Assembly (NCBI GenBank): GCA_000434435.1
Contig: FR895545.1
Coordinates: forward strand, 1-25,182
Length of the DNA: 25,182 nucleotides
Source of the DNA: Firmicutes bacterium CAG:475
GTDB taxonomy: Bacteria; Bacillota; Clostridia; Christensenellales; CAG-917
Direction: 5' to 3'
The stretch's first letter is position 1. Every line of letters begins with the position of its first letter. The notes beneath the pieces were generated by a model, which saw only the letters and a program-made list of their open reading frames with translations, was not told the DNA's origin and made no database searches. The position numbers and the translations under genes were made by a program. Below are positions 1 to 7,128 of this stretch, one piece after another.

Positions 1-42
1 CCTAAAAAAACGAACCTTTTGAGTTCGTTTTTTTTGTTTAGG
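1..42. terminator. Bidirectional hairpin terminator
   Basis: An ACGAAC stem (10-15) pairs with GTTCGT (23-28) around a 7-nt loop, extended by an A-run on the left and a T-run on the right, with CCTAAA/TTTAGG at the outer ends. It can end plus-strand transcription arriving from outside the window and minus-strand transcription from the feo operon. Confidence 0.7.
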
Positions 43-74
43 TGTTGCACTTGAAAGTATAATTCACCAAACGT

Positions 75-110
75 AAAAGCAAATGAAGCGATTTCGCTTC
101 CCTTGCTTTT
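75..110 (-). terminator. Hairpin downstream of the feo operon
   Basis: AAAAGCAA (75-82) pairs with TTGCTTTT (103-110), and GAAGCG (85-90) with CGCTTC (95-100) around an ATTT loop, separated by a 2x2 internal loop. On the minus strand the stem ends in a short T-run, so it may be a first terminator or an mRNA 3' stabiliser for feo. The rest of 41-204 shows no gene or other recognisable element. Confidence 0.4.
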
Positions 111-204
111 GAGAGAGAATATAGATTGTCGTATTGCTACAACACATCTTGTGATTTTGCATTGAATTTGGGTTATCATTATTCAATATCAATGCGAAGT
201 TGAA

Positions 205-516
205 CTAATCGTTGTCGGTAGGTTGTGAATCATTGTTTTGTTGCGAGTCTTTTTCGCGCTCGGCTTCGAGTTCCGCCTTACGCTTTTTGACGAGTTCCGT
301 CCAATCGACGTCCTTGTCTTGCGAGCAACAATGTCCGTTGCACTGCCCTGCATGCGAGCATCCCGCGCAATCGCTTCCGAGCGAGGGCTTACCCTTTGCT
401 TTTCTCACGATTGACGCGACGATGACGCCCGCCACAATCGCAACCGCCACGACGATGGTGACGATTCCGATCGGGTGCATTGCCGACAATATAGAATTGA
501 AAACTACGTTTGTCAT
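205..516 (-). CDS. FeoB-associated Cys-rich membrane protein
   Basis: This 103-residue protein has one N-terminal membrane segment (about residues 15-38), a short basic stretch, then a cysteine cluster (C50, C53, C59, C63, C64) and a charged, glutamate- and asparagine-rich tail. That layout matches the small FeoB-associated Cys-rich membrane proteins often found directly after feoB in Clostridia, thought to assist FeoB, possibly in a FeoC-like role. The biochemical function of the family is not settled. It is the last gene of the feo operon, 46 bp after feoB. A weak AAGAG ribosome site precedes the ATG. The cysteines could bind iron or an Fe-S cluster, which is inference. Assignment is based on architecture and context. 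Confidence 0.8.
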   Translation of the reverse strand: MTNVVFNSILSAMHPIGIVTIVVAVAIVAGVIVASIVRKAKGKPSLGSDCAGCSHAGQCNGHCCSQDKDVDWTELVKKRKAELEAEREKDSQQNNDSQPTDND

Positions 517-562
517 ATATCGCTCTTTTCACGCAAAGACCGTATTGCGCATTTTGCGCGAC

Positions 563-3178
563 TTATGCGTTCTTTTTGATTTTGAGTTTTGCGCCGAGGT
601 CGCCAAAGAACTTCTTGACGTCGATCTTACCCTTGTTGTCAAGCACGATGAGCGTGATGATTGCCGCCCAGATTGCCGCAAAGATGAACACCGTCCACCA
701 CCATGCGCCGATGAGATAAATCATCATGGACACGACGTAGCTTGTGCCTACCCAGAAGAGCAAGGTCAATTTGTAAGACTTCTTTGTCGGAAGTTCTGCC
801 TTTGCGGTTGCAACGGCTGCAAAGCACGGAATCGTGAGCATGTTGAATGCGATGAATGCAATCAAGCCCGGCACGTCGATGCCTGTTGCGGCGATCATTG
901 TGCCTGCCGCGGCGATACCGCCGTCTACTTCTACGTCGATCATACCGCCGACGATGCATGCCGCCAAAGTGCCGAACGTTGCGATAACGTTCTCTTTTGC
1001 GATAAGGCCTGTGATTGCCGCCACTGCGAACACCCAACCGAATGCTTTAAGTTGCGAACCGAATCCGAGCGGTGTGAACAGCGGTTGAATGAGTCCTCCG
1101 ATACCGGCAAGGATTGATTGATCCATTTGCTCGTCCGCAAGGAATTGCCACGTCCAGCTGAAGTGGCTGATAAACCAAATGAGGATTGTGGAAGCAAGGA
1201 TGATTGTGAACGCTTTTTTCACAAAGTGCTTCGTCTTATCCCAAAGGTGCAAAGCCAGGTTTTTGGGTTGAGGCATATGGTATGCGGGAAGCTCCATGAT
1301 GAACGGAGGCACTTCGCCCTTCATCGTTGTTGCGCGCATCAAGATGACAGCGCAGATTGCCACGACCACGCCTAGCACGTACATCATATATGTGATGACG
1401 TCGGGATGAGAGAATCCGAATTGGGTTGCGATGCCGCCTGCGATTGCCGTAAGGATCGGGAGTTTTGCGCCGCAGCTGAAGAACGGAATAACTCTGATCG
1501 TTGCGATTCTTTCGTTCTCGTCGGCAAGCGTACGAGTGTTGATGAACGCGGGGACGGAGCAACCGAAGCCCATGATCATCGGCATGAACGCTCTGCCCGA
1601 CAAACCGAATCTTCTGAAAATTCTGTCGAGGATGAACGCTACACGCGCCATATAGCCGCTGTCTTCCAAAATTGAGAAGAACAAGAACAGCAAGAGGATT
1701 TGAGGCAAGAAGCCGAGCACTGCAAACAAACCGCCGAGGACACCGTCAACGATAAGTCCGATGCACCATTCGGGCGCGCCCGCCATCGCAAGGCCTTCGT
1801 TTACGCAAGTGCTGAGGAATTCGGTGAACGTGTTGAGGATGTTTGCAAGGATGACGCCGGGGCCGTACACGCTCTCTTCGTATCCGAAGAAGGTCGCCGC
1901 ACTGATGCCCGAGCACCACTCGTCAATGCCGCTCACGAACGAGGCTTCGAGTTCGCCGTCGTCGTTTGCTTCAACGGTGACTTCCCACTTGCCTTTTTCA
2001 TCCGCATAGAATTTTTGGTCGAGGTCGGCTTCGGTGAGCTCGTCAACGTAACGAAGTTCGTGATCGGCCGTATATACGTAGGGTTTTGCTTCAACCGCTT
2101 CGAGTTCGCCGTCATCGGTGAAAGTGAGATCCGCTTTGAAGCCGTCTTCGGTGTAATACGTCGTATCTTTATCGTAAGGCGTTTGCGCAAAGTCCACCGC
2201 TTGAGTTGCCGACGCGTCCAAGTAAGCAACTACGTCTTTATCAAACACACCGCCTGCGCCGAGGAACAAGAAGTCCTCTGCAAACGTGAGGTGGAACACC
2301 AAGAACAAAATCACAAGGAAGATAGGGATACCCCAGACCTTGTGGGTGAGCACCTTGTCCGCTTTGTCGGATACGCTGAGTTTTTCTTTTTCGTTTTTCT
2401 CTTTCTTCGTTAAGACGGAAGAATAGTTTTTGGATATGTACTTGTAGCGAGCGTCTGCGACGATTGCTTCGAAGTCCGTTCCGAAAACGTCATCCTTGAA
2501 CGTCTTTTTGAACTCCTCAACCATTTGAGCCGCTTGCGGATGTTGACCGACCTCGATTTCATCGAGTTCGACGAGTTTCACCGCATGGAAGAGCGAATTC
2601 TCCACTCCGCTGCCTTCAAGTGCGATTCTGCAATCGTTGATGAGGTGCGTAAGTTGAGTGCCTTCGAGTACGGTTCTACCCTTTCTTGGTTGCCCGCAAA
2701 CTTCATATGCTCTCTGCATGAGTTCGTCAAGACCTTTTTCGCGAAGTGCGGAGATTTCGACAACGGGAAGACCGATTTTTTTTTCAAGGCTCTTTGCGTC
2801 AATCTTGTCGCCGTTCTTTTCAACGGTATCCATCATGTTGAGCGCAATGATCATCGGAACGTCGATTTCCATGATTTGCGTCGTAAGATAGAGGTTACGT
2901 TCGAGGTTTGTTGCGTCCACGATGTTGATGACGCAATCGGGTTTCTCGTCAAGAATGTAGTTTCTTGAAATCACTTCTTCGGGTGTATACGGAGAGAGCG
3001 AATAAATGCCGGGAAGGTCTACGATAGAGATGGGTTCTGCGCACTTTTTGTACGTGCCCTCCTTCTTGTCTACAGTGACGCCCGGCCAGTTGCCGACGTG
3101 TGCGGTAGAGCCCGTCAACGAGTTAAACAAAGTTGTTTTACCGCAGTTGGGGTTGCCTGCAAGAGCAAATCTTTTCAT
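563..3178 (-). CDS. feoB: Ferrous iron transporter FeoB
   Basis: FeoB is the membrane permease for Fe2+ with a cytoplasmic N-terminal G domain. The G motifs are visible: G1 GNPNCGKTT (8-16), G2 threonine near 35, G3 DLPG (54-57), G4 NMMD (114-117), G5 SAL (143-145). The FeoB helical linker follows, then the polytopic domain with LEDSGYMARVAF (504-515) and GFGCSVPA (537-544), the conserved Cys-containing pore motif. At 871 residues it is longer than the usual roughly 650-780. The excess lies between the first membrane helix (ending near residue 300) and the next conserved block (near 470), where about 110-120 extra acidic, hydrophilic residues sit (see findings). The ATG overlaps the feoA stop by one base (TAATG), implying translational coupling. 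Confidence 0.97.
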   Translation of the reverse strand: MKRFALAGNPNCGKTTLFNSLTGSTAHVGNWPGVTVDKKEGTYKKCAEPISIVDLPGIYSLSPYTPEEVISRNYILDEKPDCVINIVDATNLERNLYLTTQIMEIDVPMIIALNMMDTVEKNGDKIDAKSLEKKIGLPVVEISALREKGLDELMQRAYEVCGQPRKGRTVLEGTQLTHLINDCRIALEGSGVENSLFHAVKLVELDEIEVGQHPQAAQMVEEFKKTFKDDVFGTDFEAIVADARYKYISKNYSSVLTKKEKNEKEKLSVSDKADKVLTHKVWGIPIFLVILFLVFHLTFAEDFLFLGAGGVFDKDVVAYLDASATQAVDFAQTPYDKDTTYYTEDGFKADLTFTDDGELEAVEAKPYVYTADHELRYVDELTEADLDQKFYADEKGKWEVTVEANDDGELEASFVSGIDEWCSGISAATFFGYEESVYGPGVILANILNTFTEFLSTCVNEGLAMAGAPEWCIGLIVDGVLGGLFAVLGFLPQILLLFLFFSILEDSGYMARVAFILDRIFRRFGLSGRAFMPMIMGFGCSVPAFINTRTLADENERIATIRVIPFFSCGAKLPILTAIAGGIATQFGFSHPDVITYMMYVLGVVVAICAVILMRATTMKGEVPPFIMELPAYHMPQPKNLALHLWDKTKHFVKKAFTIILASTILIWFISHFSWTWQFLADEQMDQSILAGIGGLIQPLFTPLGFGSQLKAFGWVFAVAAITGLIAKENVIATFGTLAACIVGGMIDVEVDGGIAAAGTMIAATGIDVPGLIAFIAFNMLTIPCFAAVATAKAELPTKKSYKLTLLFWVGTSYVVSMMIYLIGAWWWTVFIFAAIWAAIITLIVLDNKGKIDVKKFFGDLGAKLKIKKNA
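1829..2251 (-). other. Extra acidic insertion in FeoB with internal duplication
   Basis: This covers FeoB residues about 310-450. It is rich in Asp, Glu, Tyr and Thr and has no long hydrophobic stretch until its end. It contains two similar units, residues 341-361 and 390-412, both ending in DDGELEA (355-361 and 406-412). The position after the first membrane helix suggests it faces outside the cytoplasm; that topology is inferred. Confidence 0.6.
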
Positions 3179-3411
3179 TATTTCTCAACCTCCATTGTAA
3201 CGGCAGATGCCTCGGTTTTGCGAAGCGTCAATTCATAACCTCTGATTGTCACTTCGATCGGGTCGCCAAGCGGTGCTTTCTTTCTGAGATAAACTTCAGC
3301 GCCGGGTGTTACGCCCATGTCGAACAAACGACGTCTGATTCTTCCGTCGCCTGCAACGGATTTGATGACGCCCTGTTCACCTATAACGAAATCACTGAGT
3401 AGCTTTTCCAT
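3178..3411 (-). CDS. feoA: FeoA-family iron transport protein
   Basis: This is a 77-residue SH3-like FeoA protein, a small cytoplasmic partner that modulates FeoB. Diagnostic features are RRRLFDMGVTPG (27-38) and the following strand pattern APLGDPIEVTIRGYELTLRK (46-65), typical for FeoA. A strong AGGAGG site lies just upstream of the ATG. Its TAA stop overlaps the feoB start by one base, so the two are probably co-translated. Confidence 0.95.
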   Translation of the reverse strand: MEKLLSDFVIGEQGVIKSVAGDGRIRRRLFDMGVTPGAEVYLRKKAPLGDPIEVTIRGYELTLRKTEASAVTMEVEK

Positions 3412-3426
3412 TGTGTCCTCCTGTTT

Positions 3427-3639
3427 TTATGCTACCAAAATTTTTGTTGCCATTTCTTTGTCCAAAGCAAGACGCCCGTCTTTGATAAGGCAGATGACGC
3501 TTCCCCCGCTTTGGGATATGATGCTGATTGTCGAATCGATGGTAATACCCAAACTTTCAAGATGTTTTTTTGTCTTGTCGTCAGTCAAAATCTTGACGAT
3601 TCTCAAATCTTTTCCGATCGGTGCAAATACAAGCGGCAT
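3427..3639 (-). CDS. Second FeoA-domain protein
   Basis: This protein of about 70 residues shows the FeoA core signature: a helix ending HLESLGI (26-32), the ISIISQSGGSVICLIKDGRLALD strand region (38-60), and a C-terminal ATKILVA. The start chosen is the ATG at 3639, preceded by a strong AAAGGAGAG site. The open frame runs further upstream to 3702, but that extension lacks a ribosome site and overlaps a palindromic operator. It is the first gene of the operon, 15 bp before feoA. Tandem FeoA proteins are common in Clostridia. The pair may form a hetero-oligomer with FeoB, which is inference. Confidence 0.88.
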   Translation of the reverse strand: MPLVFAPIGKDLRIVKILTDDKTKKHLESLGITIDSTISIISQSGGSVICLIKDGRLALDKEMATKILVA

Positions 3640-3683
3640 AATCTCTCTCTCCTTTAAGCCGATTTTATTCATTCGGTAATGTG

Positions 3684-3705
3684 AATATGAAATTTTATTC
3701 ATATT
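3684..3705. promoter_or_regulatory. Candidate operator, copy 1 (feo)
   Basis: Inverted repeat AATATGAA-N6-TTCATATT. It lies just downstream of the predicted feo -10 element, about +3 to +24, where a bound repressor would block transcription. The half-sites and spacer length are identical to copy 2. Confidence 0.6.
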
Positions 3706-3714
3706 TATGTTAGA

Positions 3715-3744
3715 ATATTACATCTAAAAAAAACGGATGTCAAC
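3715..3744 (-). promoter_or_regulatory. Predicted feo promoter
   Basis: On the minus strand there is a consensus -35 TTGACA (3739-3744), an 18-nt spacer and a -10-like TAATAT (3715-3720). Start of transcription would be near 3708, about 70 nt before the first feoA-like ATG. It is bracketed by the two palindromes. Confidence 0.5.
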
Positions 3745-3758
3745 AGTTTTGAAAAAGA

Positions 3759-3780
3759 AATATGAAAAATTTTTCATATT
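3759..3780. promoter_or_regulatory. Candidate operator, copy 2 (feo/tetR)
   Basis: Inverted repeat AATATGAA-N6-TTCATATT; here the spacer is itself symmetric, so 3758-3781 is a perfect 24-bp palindrome. It sits between the -35 of the feo promoter and the -35 of the divergent tetR promoter, so it could act on both. It does not clearly match Fur, DtxR or PerR box consensus sequences. Confidence 0.6.
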
Positions 3781-3786
3781 TTCTTG

Positions 3787-3815
3787 TTGATTTATTTTCA
3801 AACAAGTTATATAAT
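3787..3815 (+). promoter_or_regulatory. Predicted promoter for tetR-DUF2461
   Basis: TTGATT (3787-3792), 17-nt spacer, perfect TATAAT (3810-3815). The transcript would start near 3822 and have a leader of about 265 nt containing both structured repeat copies before tetR. Confidence 0.6.
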
Positions 3816-3834
3816 ATAAATATTCAATATAGAG

Positions 3835-3929
3835 TGCGCAAAAAGGCTTGATTTTTTACGACGAACGTATCGCGCTTACGTGACTTGTGAAAAATTTCGT
3901 CAAGCACAATCGTTCGCCAAATAGTGCGG
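3835..3929 (+). repeat. Structured palindromic repeat, copy A (degenerate)
   Basis: It shares TACGTGACTTGTGAAAAA (3877-3894) and TTCGCCAAATAGTGCG (3913-3928) exactly with copy B, 138-139 bp downstream. The inner helix GCTTGA (3846-3851)/TCAAGC (3900-3905) and the terminal ACGTA/TACGT hairpin can form. The outer helix is weak and the 5' loop strand is poorly conserved, so this copy seems decayed. Confidence 0.7.
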
Positions 3930-3950
3930 CAAACAAAACTAGTTTTATGC

Positions 3951-4071
3951 CGAGTGCAATATTTGGATGAAGGACAAGGAAGATGCGATTTTCGAACAAC
4001 GAGCGTACCAGGCGTACGTGACTTGTGAAAAAATTGCGTCTGACGCAGTTATTCGCCAAATAGTGCGCTCG
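3951..4071 (+). repeat. Structured palindromic repeat, copy B
   Basis: The outer helix is formed by 3951-3966 and 4056-4071, 15 of 16 positions paired counting one G-T. Inside it lie a 5' loop strand ATGAAGGACAAGGAA (3967-3981), an imperfect inner helix, a terminal hairpin CGTAC-caggc-GTACG, and a 3' loop strand TGACGCAGTTATTCG (4041-4055). It ends 15 nt before the tetR ATG and abuts its ribosome site, so in the predicted mRNA it is a leader structure. Confidence 0.7.
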
Positions 4072-4086
4072 AAACGGTAGGAATCT

Positions 4087-4692
4087 ATGGCACAGGATAT
4101 AAGAGAACCAAAACAAGAAAGATCAATCGAAAAAAAGAACAGAATCGTACAGGCGGGTTTTGAGCTTTTCTCGCAGGCGGGATACTACAACACCAACACT
4201 GCGGAAATCGCAAAACGCGCGGGTGTATCCACAGGCATCGTTTACGGATATTTCAAGGACAAAAGAGATATTCTTCTCGATGTTTTGGAAATTTATGTCA
4301 ACACCGCTTTTGCACCGGTGCTTAATATGATTCAAAATCTCACCGCTCCCGTAAATTTCGACGAAACAATAACTCATGTTTTGGACGGCGCAATCGACAC
4401 GCACAAACAATACGCAAATATTCACGAGGCATTGCACTCTCTGTCGCACAGCGACGAGGCGGTCAACAACAAATTTATCGCACTCGAAGACGAAATCACC
4501 CTCTCTATTGCGCAAAAGTTTGCCGATTTGGGCGTCGAAAAGGACAGCCTCAACGAACGCATACACTTTGCAATGGACATCGTGCAATCTTTCTCGCACG
4601 AGTACGTGTACGATCACCACACCTACATCGACTACGACGCTATGCGCAACATCGTCAAAGACACTTTGGTTGCACTTTTTGAGAATAAATGA
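4087..4692 (+). CDS. TetR/AcrR-family transcriptional regulator
   Basis: This 201-residue regulator has an N-terminal helix-turn-helix (about residues 18-64) with the family pattern RIVQAGFELFSQAGYYNTNT, AEIAKRAGVSTGIVYGYF and KDKRDILL, followed by an all-helical ligand-binding domain. The ligand cannot be predicted. The start is supported by TAGGA six bases before the ATG. The gene overlaps the next by four bases (ATGA), so it is coupled to the DUF2461 gene. It lies divergent from feo with a palindrome between the two promoters, so self-control and even control of feo are possible; this is inference. Confidence 0.92.
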   Translation: MAQDIREPKQERSIEKKNRIVQAGFELFSQAGYYNTNTAEIAKRAGVSTGIVYGYFKDKRDILLDVLEIYVNTAFAPVLNMIQNLTAPVNFDETITHVLDGAIDTHKQYANIHEALHSLSHSDEAVNNKFIALEDEITLSIAQKFADLGVEKDSLNERIHFAMDIVQSFSHEYVYDHHTYIDYDAMRNIVKDTLVALFENK

Positions 4693-5366
4693 CGACATTC
4701 ACGCAAAGGTCGCTTGACTTTTTGTATTTCAATCACAAATACAACTCGAAACTGTGGTATCAGGAGCATAAAGAGGACTTCAAACAGTACCTCTCTATCC
4801 CCTTTCGCGACCTCGTTTGCGAAATGTCGCCGCGCATGCTCGAAATCGACGGGCAGATGGTAATCGACCCCAAAAGCATAGTGTCGAGGCTTTATAAAGA
4901 CTTGCGTTTTGCAAAGGACAAAACCAGCCTTTATCGCGACCATATGTGGCTCACTTTTATGCGCGGAACGAACGCTGAGTGCGGTTTGCCCGGCTACTTT
5001 TTCGAAATATCCCCCTACAATTTCCGCTACGGTTGCGGATACTATATGGCGGACGCAAAAAGCATGGCAAGTTTGCGCAATCTGATTTTGTCAAACTCCC
5101 CCGCTTTTCAAAAAGCAAAAGAATGTTTTGAAACTCAAACCGATTTTTCTTTGGTCGGAGAAACCTTCAAAAAGCCGCGCTATGCCGATTATCCCGAAGA
5201 TTTAAGTCGCTGGCTTGAAAAAAAGGATATTTGCCTTATTGCAAATTCAACGGACGCGGATTTGCTTTTTTCGGATAAACTCGCAGATTTTTTGTGCGAT
5301 AAATTCGAATCGATAAAACCCGTCTACGATTTGATGATGACGGCGGAAGCGTTGGTTGAAAGATAA
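4689..5366 (+). CDS. DUF2461 domain protein
   Basis: This 225-residue protein matches the DUF2461 family. The N-terminal LDFLYFNHKYNSKLWYQEHKEDF (9-31) resembles the family's 'FL..L..NN.r.WF...k..Y' opening. It is followed by the conserved dIRFaKDKtpYk-like segment, here DLRFAKDKTSLYRDHMWLTF (76-95), and a central GYFFEISPYNFRYGCGYYM. No biochemical function is established for the family. There is no signal peptide or membrane segment. It starts inside the last codons of tetR (ATGA overlap), so the pair forms a two-gene operon. It ends eight bases before the convergent Nudix gene, with no visible terminator between. Confidence 0.85.
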   Translation: MTTFTQRSLDFLYFNHKYNSKLWYQEHKEDFKQYLSIPFRDLVCEMSPRMLEIDGQMVIDPKSIVSRLYKDLRFAKDKTSLYRDHMWLTFMRGTNAECGLPGYFFEISPYNFRYGCGYYMADAKSMASLRNLILSNSPAFQKAKECFETQTDFSLVGETFKKPRYADYPEDLSRWLEKKDICLIANSTDADLLFSDKLADFLCDKFESIKPVYDLMMTAEALVER

Positions 5367-5374
5367 TCGTTTTA

Positions 5375-5794
5375 TTATTTTTTGCTGCTACGCTTTTCAA
5401 GATATGCGTGCGCGCTTTTCAAAATCTTTTTCGTGTTGTCGAAAGTGAGCAACTTCATAGCCTCGTCGTACGGCACGAGTTCGTAAGTCATATTTTCAAA
5501 GCCTTCGTTGTGCTTCGGCGTTTGATTTTCAAAATATCCCAAATAGAACACCACCGTCTTGTCGTTGCCGTTTTTTAGCTTGTATTGGATTGTTTTTCTG
5601 AATCCGTTGACGATTTTCGGCTTTATAGAAGTTTCTTCCCACGTTTCGCGCACTGCCGTTTGCCTTTCGCTCTCGCCGTCCTCGACGTGCCCTTTCGCAA
5701 ATCCGTACACGCCGTAATCCGTCATCGTGAGCAAATATTTTATTTCGCCGTCAATTTTCGTAAACGTCACCGTTCCGCAAGATTTTTCTCTCAT
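5375..5794 (-). CDS. Nudix hydrolase, Ap4A-hydrolase-like
   Basis: This 139-residue protein is a single Nudix domain. The Nudix box begins at G35 (GHVEDGE 35-41) and continues REtwEE (49-54). The catalytic glutamates E50, E53 and E54 are present, but the usual box glycine is serine (S56). The preceding YGFAKGHVEDGE resembles the 'WGFPKGH.E.GE' of bacterial diadenosine tetraphosphate hydrolases, so a dinucleoside polyphosphate or other nucleotide substrate is likely; the exact substrate is unproven. It is the last gene of a four-gene minus-strand run, 16 bp after the ABM gene, with GGTGAG as ribosome site. Confidence 0.88.
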   Translation of the reverse strand: MREKSCGTVTFTKIDGEIKYLLTMTDYGVYGFAKGHVEDGESERQTAVRETWEETSIKPKIVNGFRKTIQYKLKNGNDKTVVFYLGYFENQTPKHNEGFENMTYELVPYDEAMKLLTFDNTKKILKSAHAYLEKRSSKK

Positions 5795-5810
5795 AGCTCA
5801 CCGTAATTTT

Positions 5811-6134
5811 TTATTTGCGGATATATTTTTCGTCGCCGCTCGGCACGTCGTCGGACACGAAACGCTCCACTTTCATTTGCAAATCGTATTTGTCGCGCAA
5901 TGCCGCTATCTTTGCCATCATAGGCGAAGAATGATGCTCGTCTATCGCATTTTGATTTTTCCATTTGTCAACCAAGAGCACGACTTCCGGCTCGTCCGCA
6001 GAGAAAAAGTACTCGTAGCCGAGATTGCCTTTTTCGGCGCGGATTTCATCGACGACGCCGCTTTTTATCATCTCTTCGACAAACTTTTTCGCACTTCCGT
6101 TCGTATCTTTGTAATAAATGTTTACGCTTATCAT
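5811..6134 (-). CDS. ABM-domain protein, putative quinol monooxygenase
   Basis: This is a 107-residue protein of the antibiotic biosynthesis monooxygenase (ABM) fold. It starts with a MISVNIYYK strand, then GSAKKFVEEM helix, GNLGYEYFFSADEPEVVLLVDKW and the helix AIDEHHSSPMMAKIAAL. The 'L.E.W.d..A...H..s' pattern is diagnostic and is present here as LVDKWKNQNAIDEHHSS. Members include YgiN-type quinol monooxygenases and heme-degrading enzymes; which applies is not clear, and many are only dimeric small-molecule oxygenases by homology. The ATG at 6134 is chosen over an upstream GTG because GAGGTGAAT gives it a proper ribosome site, with the GTG inside that site. Confidence 0.82.
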   Translation of the reverse strand: MISVNIYYKDTNGSAKKFVEEMIKSGVVDEIRAEKGNLGYEYFFSADEPEVVLLVDKWKNQNAIDEHHSSPMMAKIAALRDKYDLQMKVERFVSDDVPSGDEKYIRK

Positions 6135-6141
6135 ATTCACC

Positions 6142-7083
6142 TCACAAAATCACGTGTAAATTGCGGATTTCTGCATTTTTTATGCGCTTTTGTATGGCAT
6201 ATCCGAACGGCTCCAAATATCGTCCCTCAACGCCCAAATCGAATTGCTCGTTTATCTCTTTTGCAAATGCGCCGCACGCGTCCTCGACAATTTCGCGCTT
6301 GAGTTCTTTTCCCTTTTCATCGTTGTCGGCGGTGAGCAAAAATTCAAGCGGCATGGACAACTCGGCAAACTTATCGAGAGTTCGCATTTGTCTGAACGCC
6401 CACTTATAATACGGCATATGTTTCTTTTCAAGCAAAAAAGCAAGTTCGCAAGCGTTTTTGACAAACTCGCAAAGCGCAAGCATCGCCGCACCGTCTTCAC
6501 CGTGCTTTATGCAACGAGCGTAATTATACTGTCCCGACTGTGCCGCTTTGAGCGCACACGAGCCGATTTTTTTTGCTCTGACGTCCTCGGGCATACCATG
6601 CAAAATCTCGTTGCGAATTTTTGTAAACTCGCCCAAGTCGTCGCGAAAGACTTCACCGTTCGTCGCCTCTGCAAAGAAAACCGAGCTCGTATAGAGCCAG
6701 TCTTGCAGCGTTTGCGGCGCGCCGTCGCATCCCGTGTATCGACGATAAAAATCGTCTATGCGATAAACTCCCTGCGCGCTTGCTCCGCCTGCGCTTTGGC
6801 GAGGCTTGCCGAATCCGTTTTTCAGGCAATATTCTTCTTTGAGTTTGTCATAGGCGCGCATAAGTTTGAAGCCGATTTTTTCTTCGTCCTCTTTTGTCAG
6901 CCACATGCAAAAACCCACTTCGAAATCGTGGTCGCGCGACACTTCGTCGTCAAATCCGAAGCACTCCGAGCCGTGCCCGACAAGCCCGACGGCAATGCGG
7001 TTTTGATAATCGCCAAACTCGTCCGCAATCATCTTTATGCCGACTTCCGTATAAAACTTTCTTGCTTGTTCGATTCCCTTCAT
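6142..7083 (-). CDS. DUF4037 nucleotidyltransferase-like protein
   Basis: This protein of about 313 residues has an N-terminal nucleotidyltransferase-like motif: GHGSE (36-40) followed by DHD (51-53), the G-S...D-x-D pattern that binds metal and NTP. The rest is helical and fits the DUF4037 family. Function is unknown; similarity of fold to antibiotic nucleotidyltransferases or MNT toxin-antitoxin enzymes makes NMP transfer a reasonable guess. The TPR gene sits directly upstream (45 bp), and TPR and DUF4037 modules commonly occur together, so the two proteins may interact. The ATG at 7083 is preferred over the TTG at 7092, but neither has a clear ribosome site. Confidence 0.82.
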   Translation of the reverse strand: MKGIEQARKFYTEVGIKMIADEFGDYQNRIAVGLVGHGSECFGFDDEVSRDHDFEVGFCMWLTKEDEEKIGFKLMRAYDKLKEEYCLKNGFGKPRQSAGGASAQGVYRIDDFYRRYTGCDGAPQTLQDWLYTSSVFFAEATNGEVFRDDLGEFTKIRNEILHGMPEDVRAKKIGSCALKAAQSGQYNYARCIKHGEDGAAMLALCEFVKNACELAFLLEKKHMPYYKWAFRQMRTLDKFAELSMPLEFLLTADNDEKGKELKREIVEDACGAFAKEINEQFDLGVEGRYLEPFGYAIQKRIKNAEIRNLHVIL

Positions 7084-7128
7084 ATGACACAATCGCCGTT
7101 TTATAATCGCATTATTGCGATATAAAAC

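Noticed and set aside
212..1117. 301-codon open frame on the plus strand across feoB
   Set aside because: It is antisense to the well-supported FeoB frame, Cys/His/Arg-rich in a shadow-like manner, and has no recognisable domain.
3640..3702. Longer N-terminus for the first FeoA-like protein
   Set aside because: The extension has no ribosome site and overlaps the palindromic operator, while the ATG at 3639 has a strong one.
3835..4071. Group II intron or IS200/IS605 end
   Set aside because: No reverse transcriptase or transposase is nearby and the conserved intron domain V pattern was not found.
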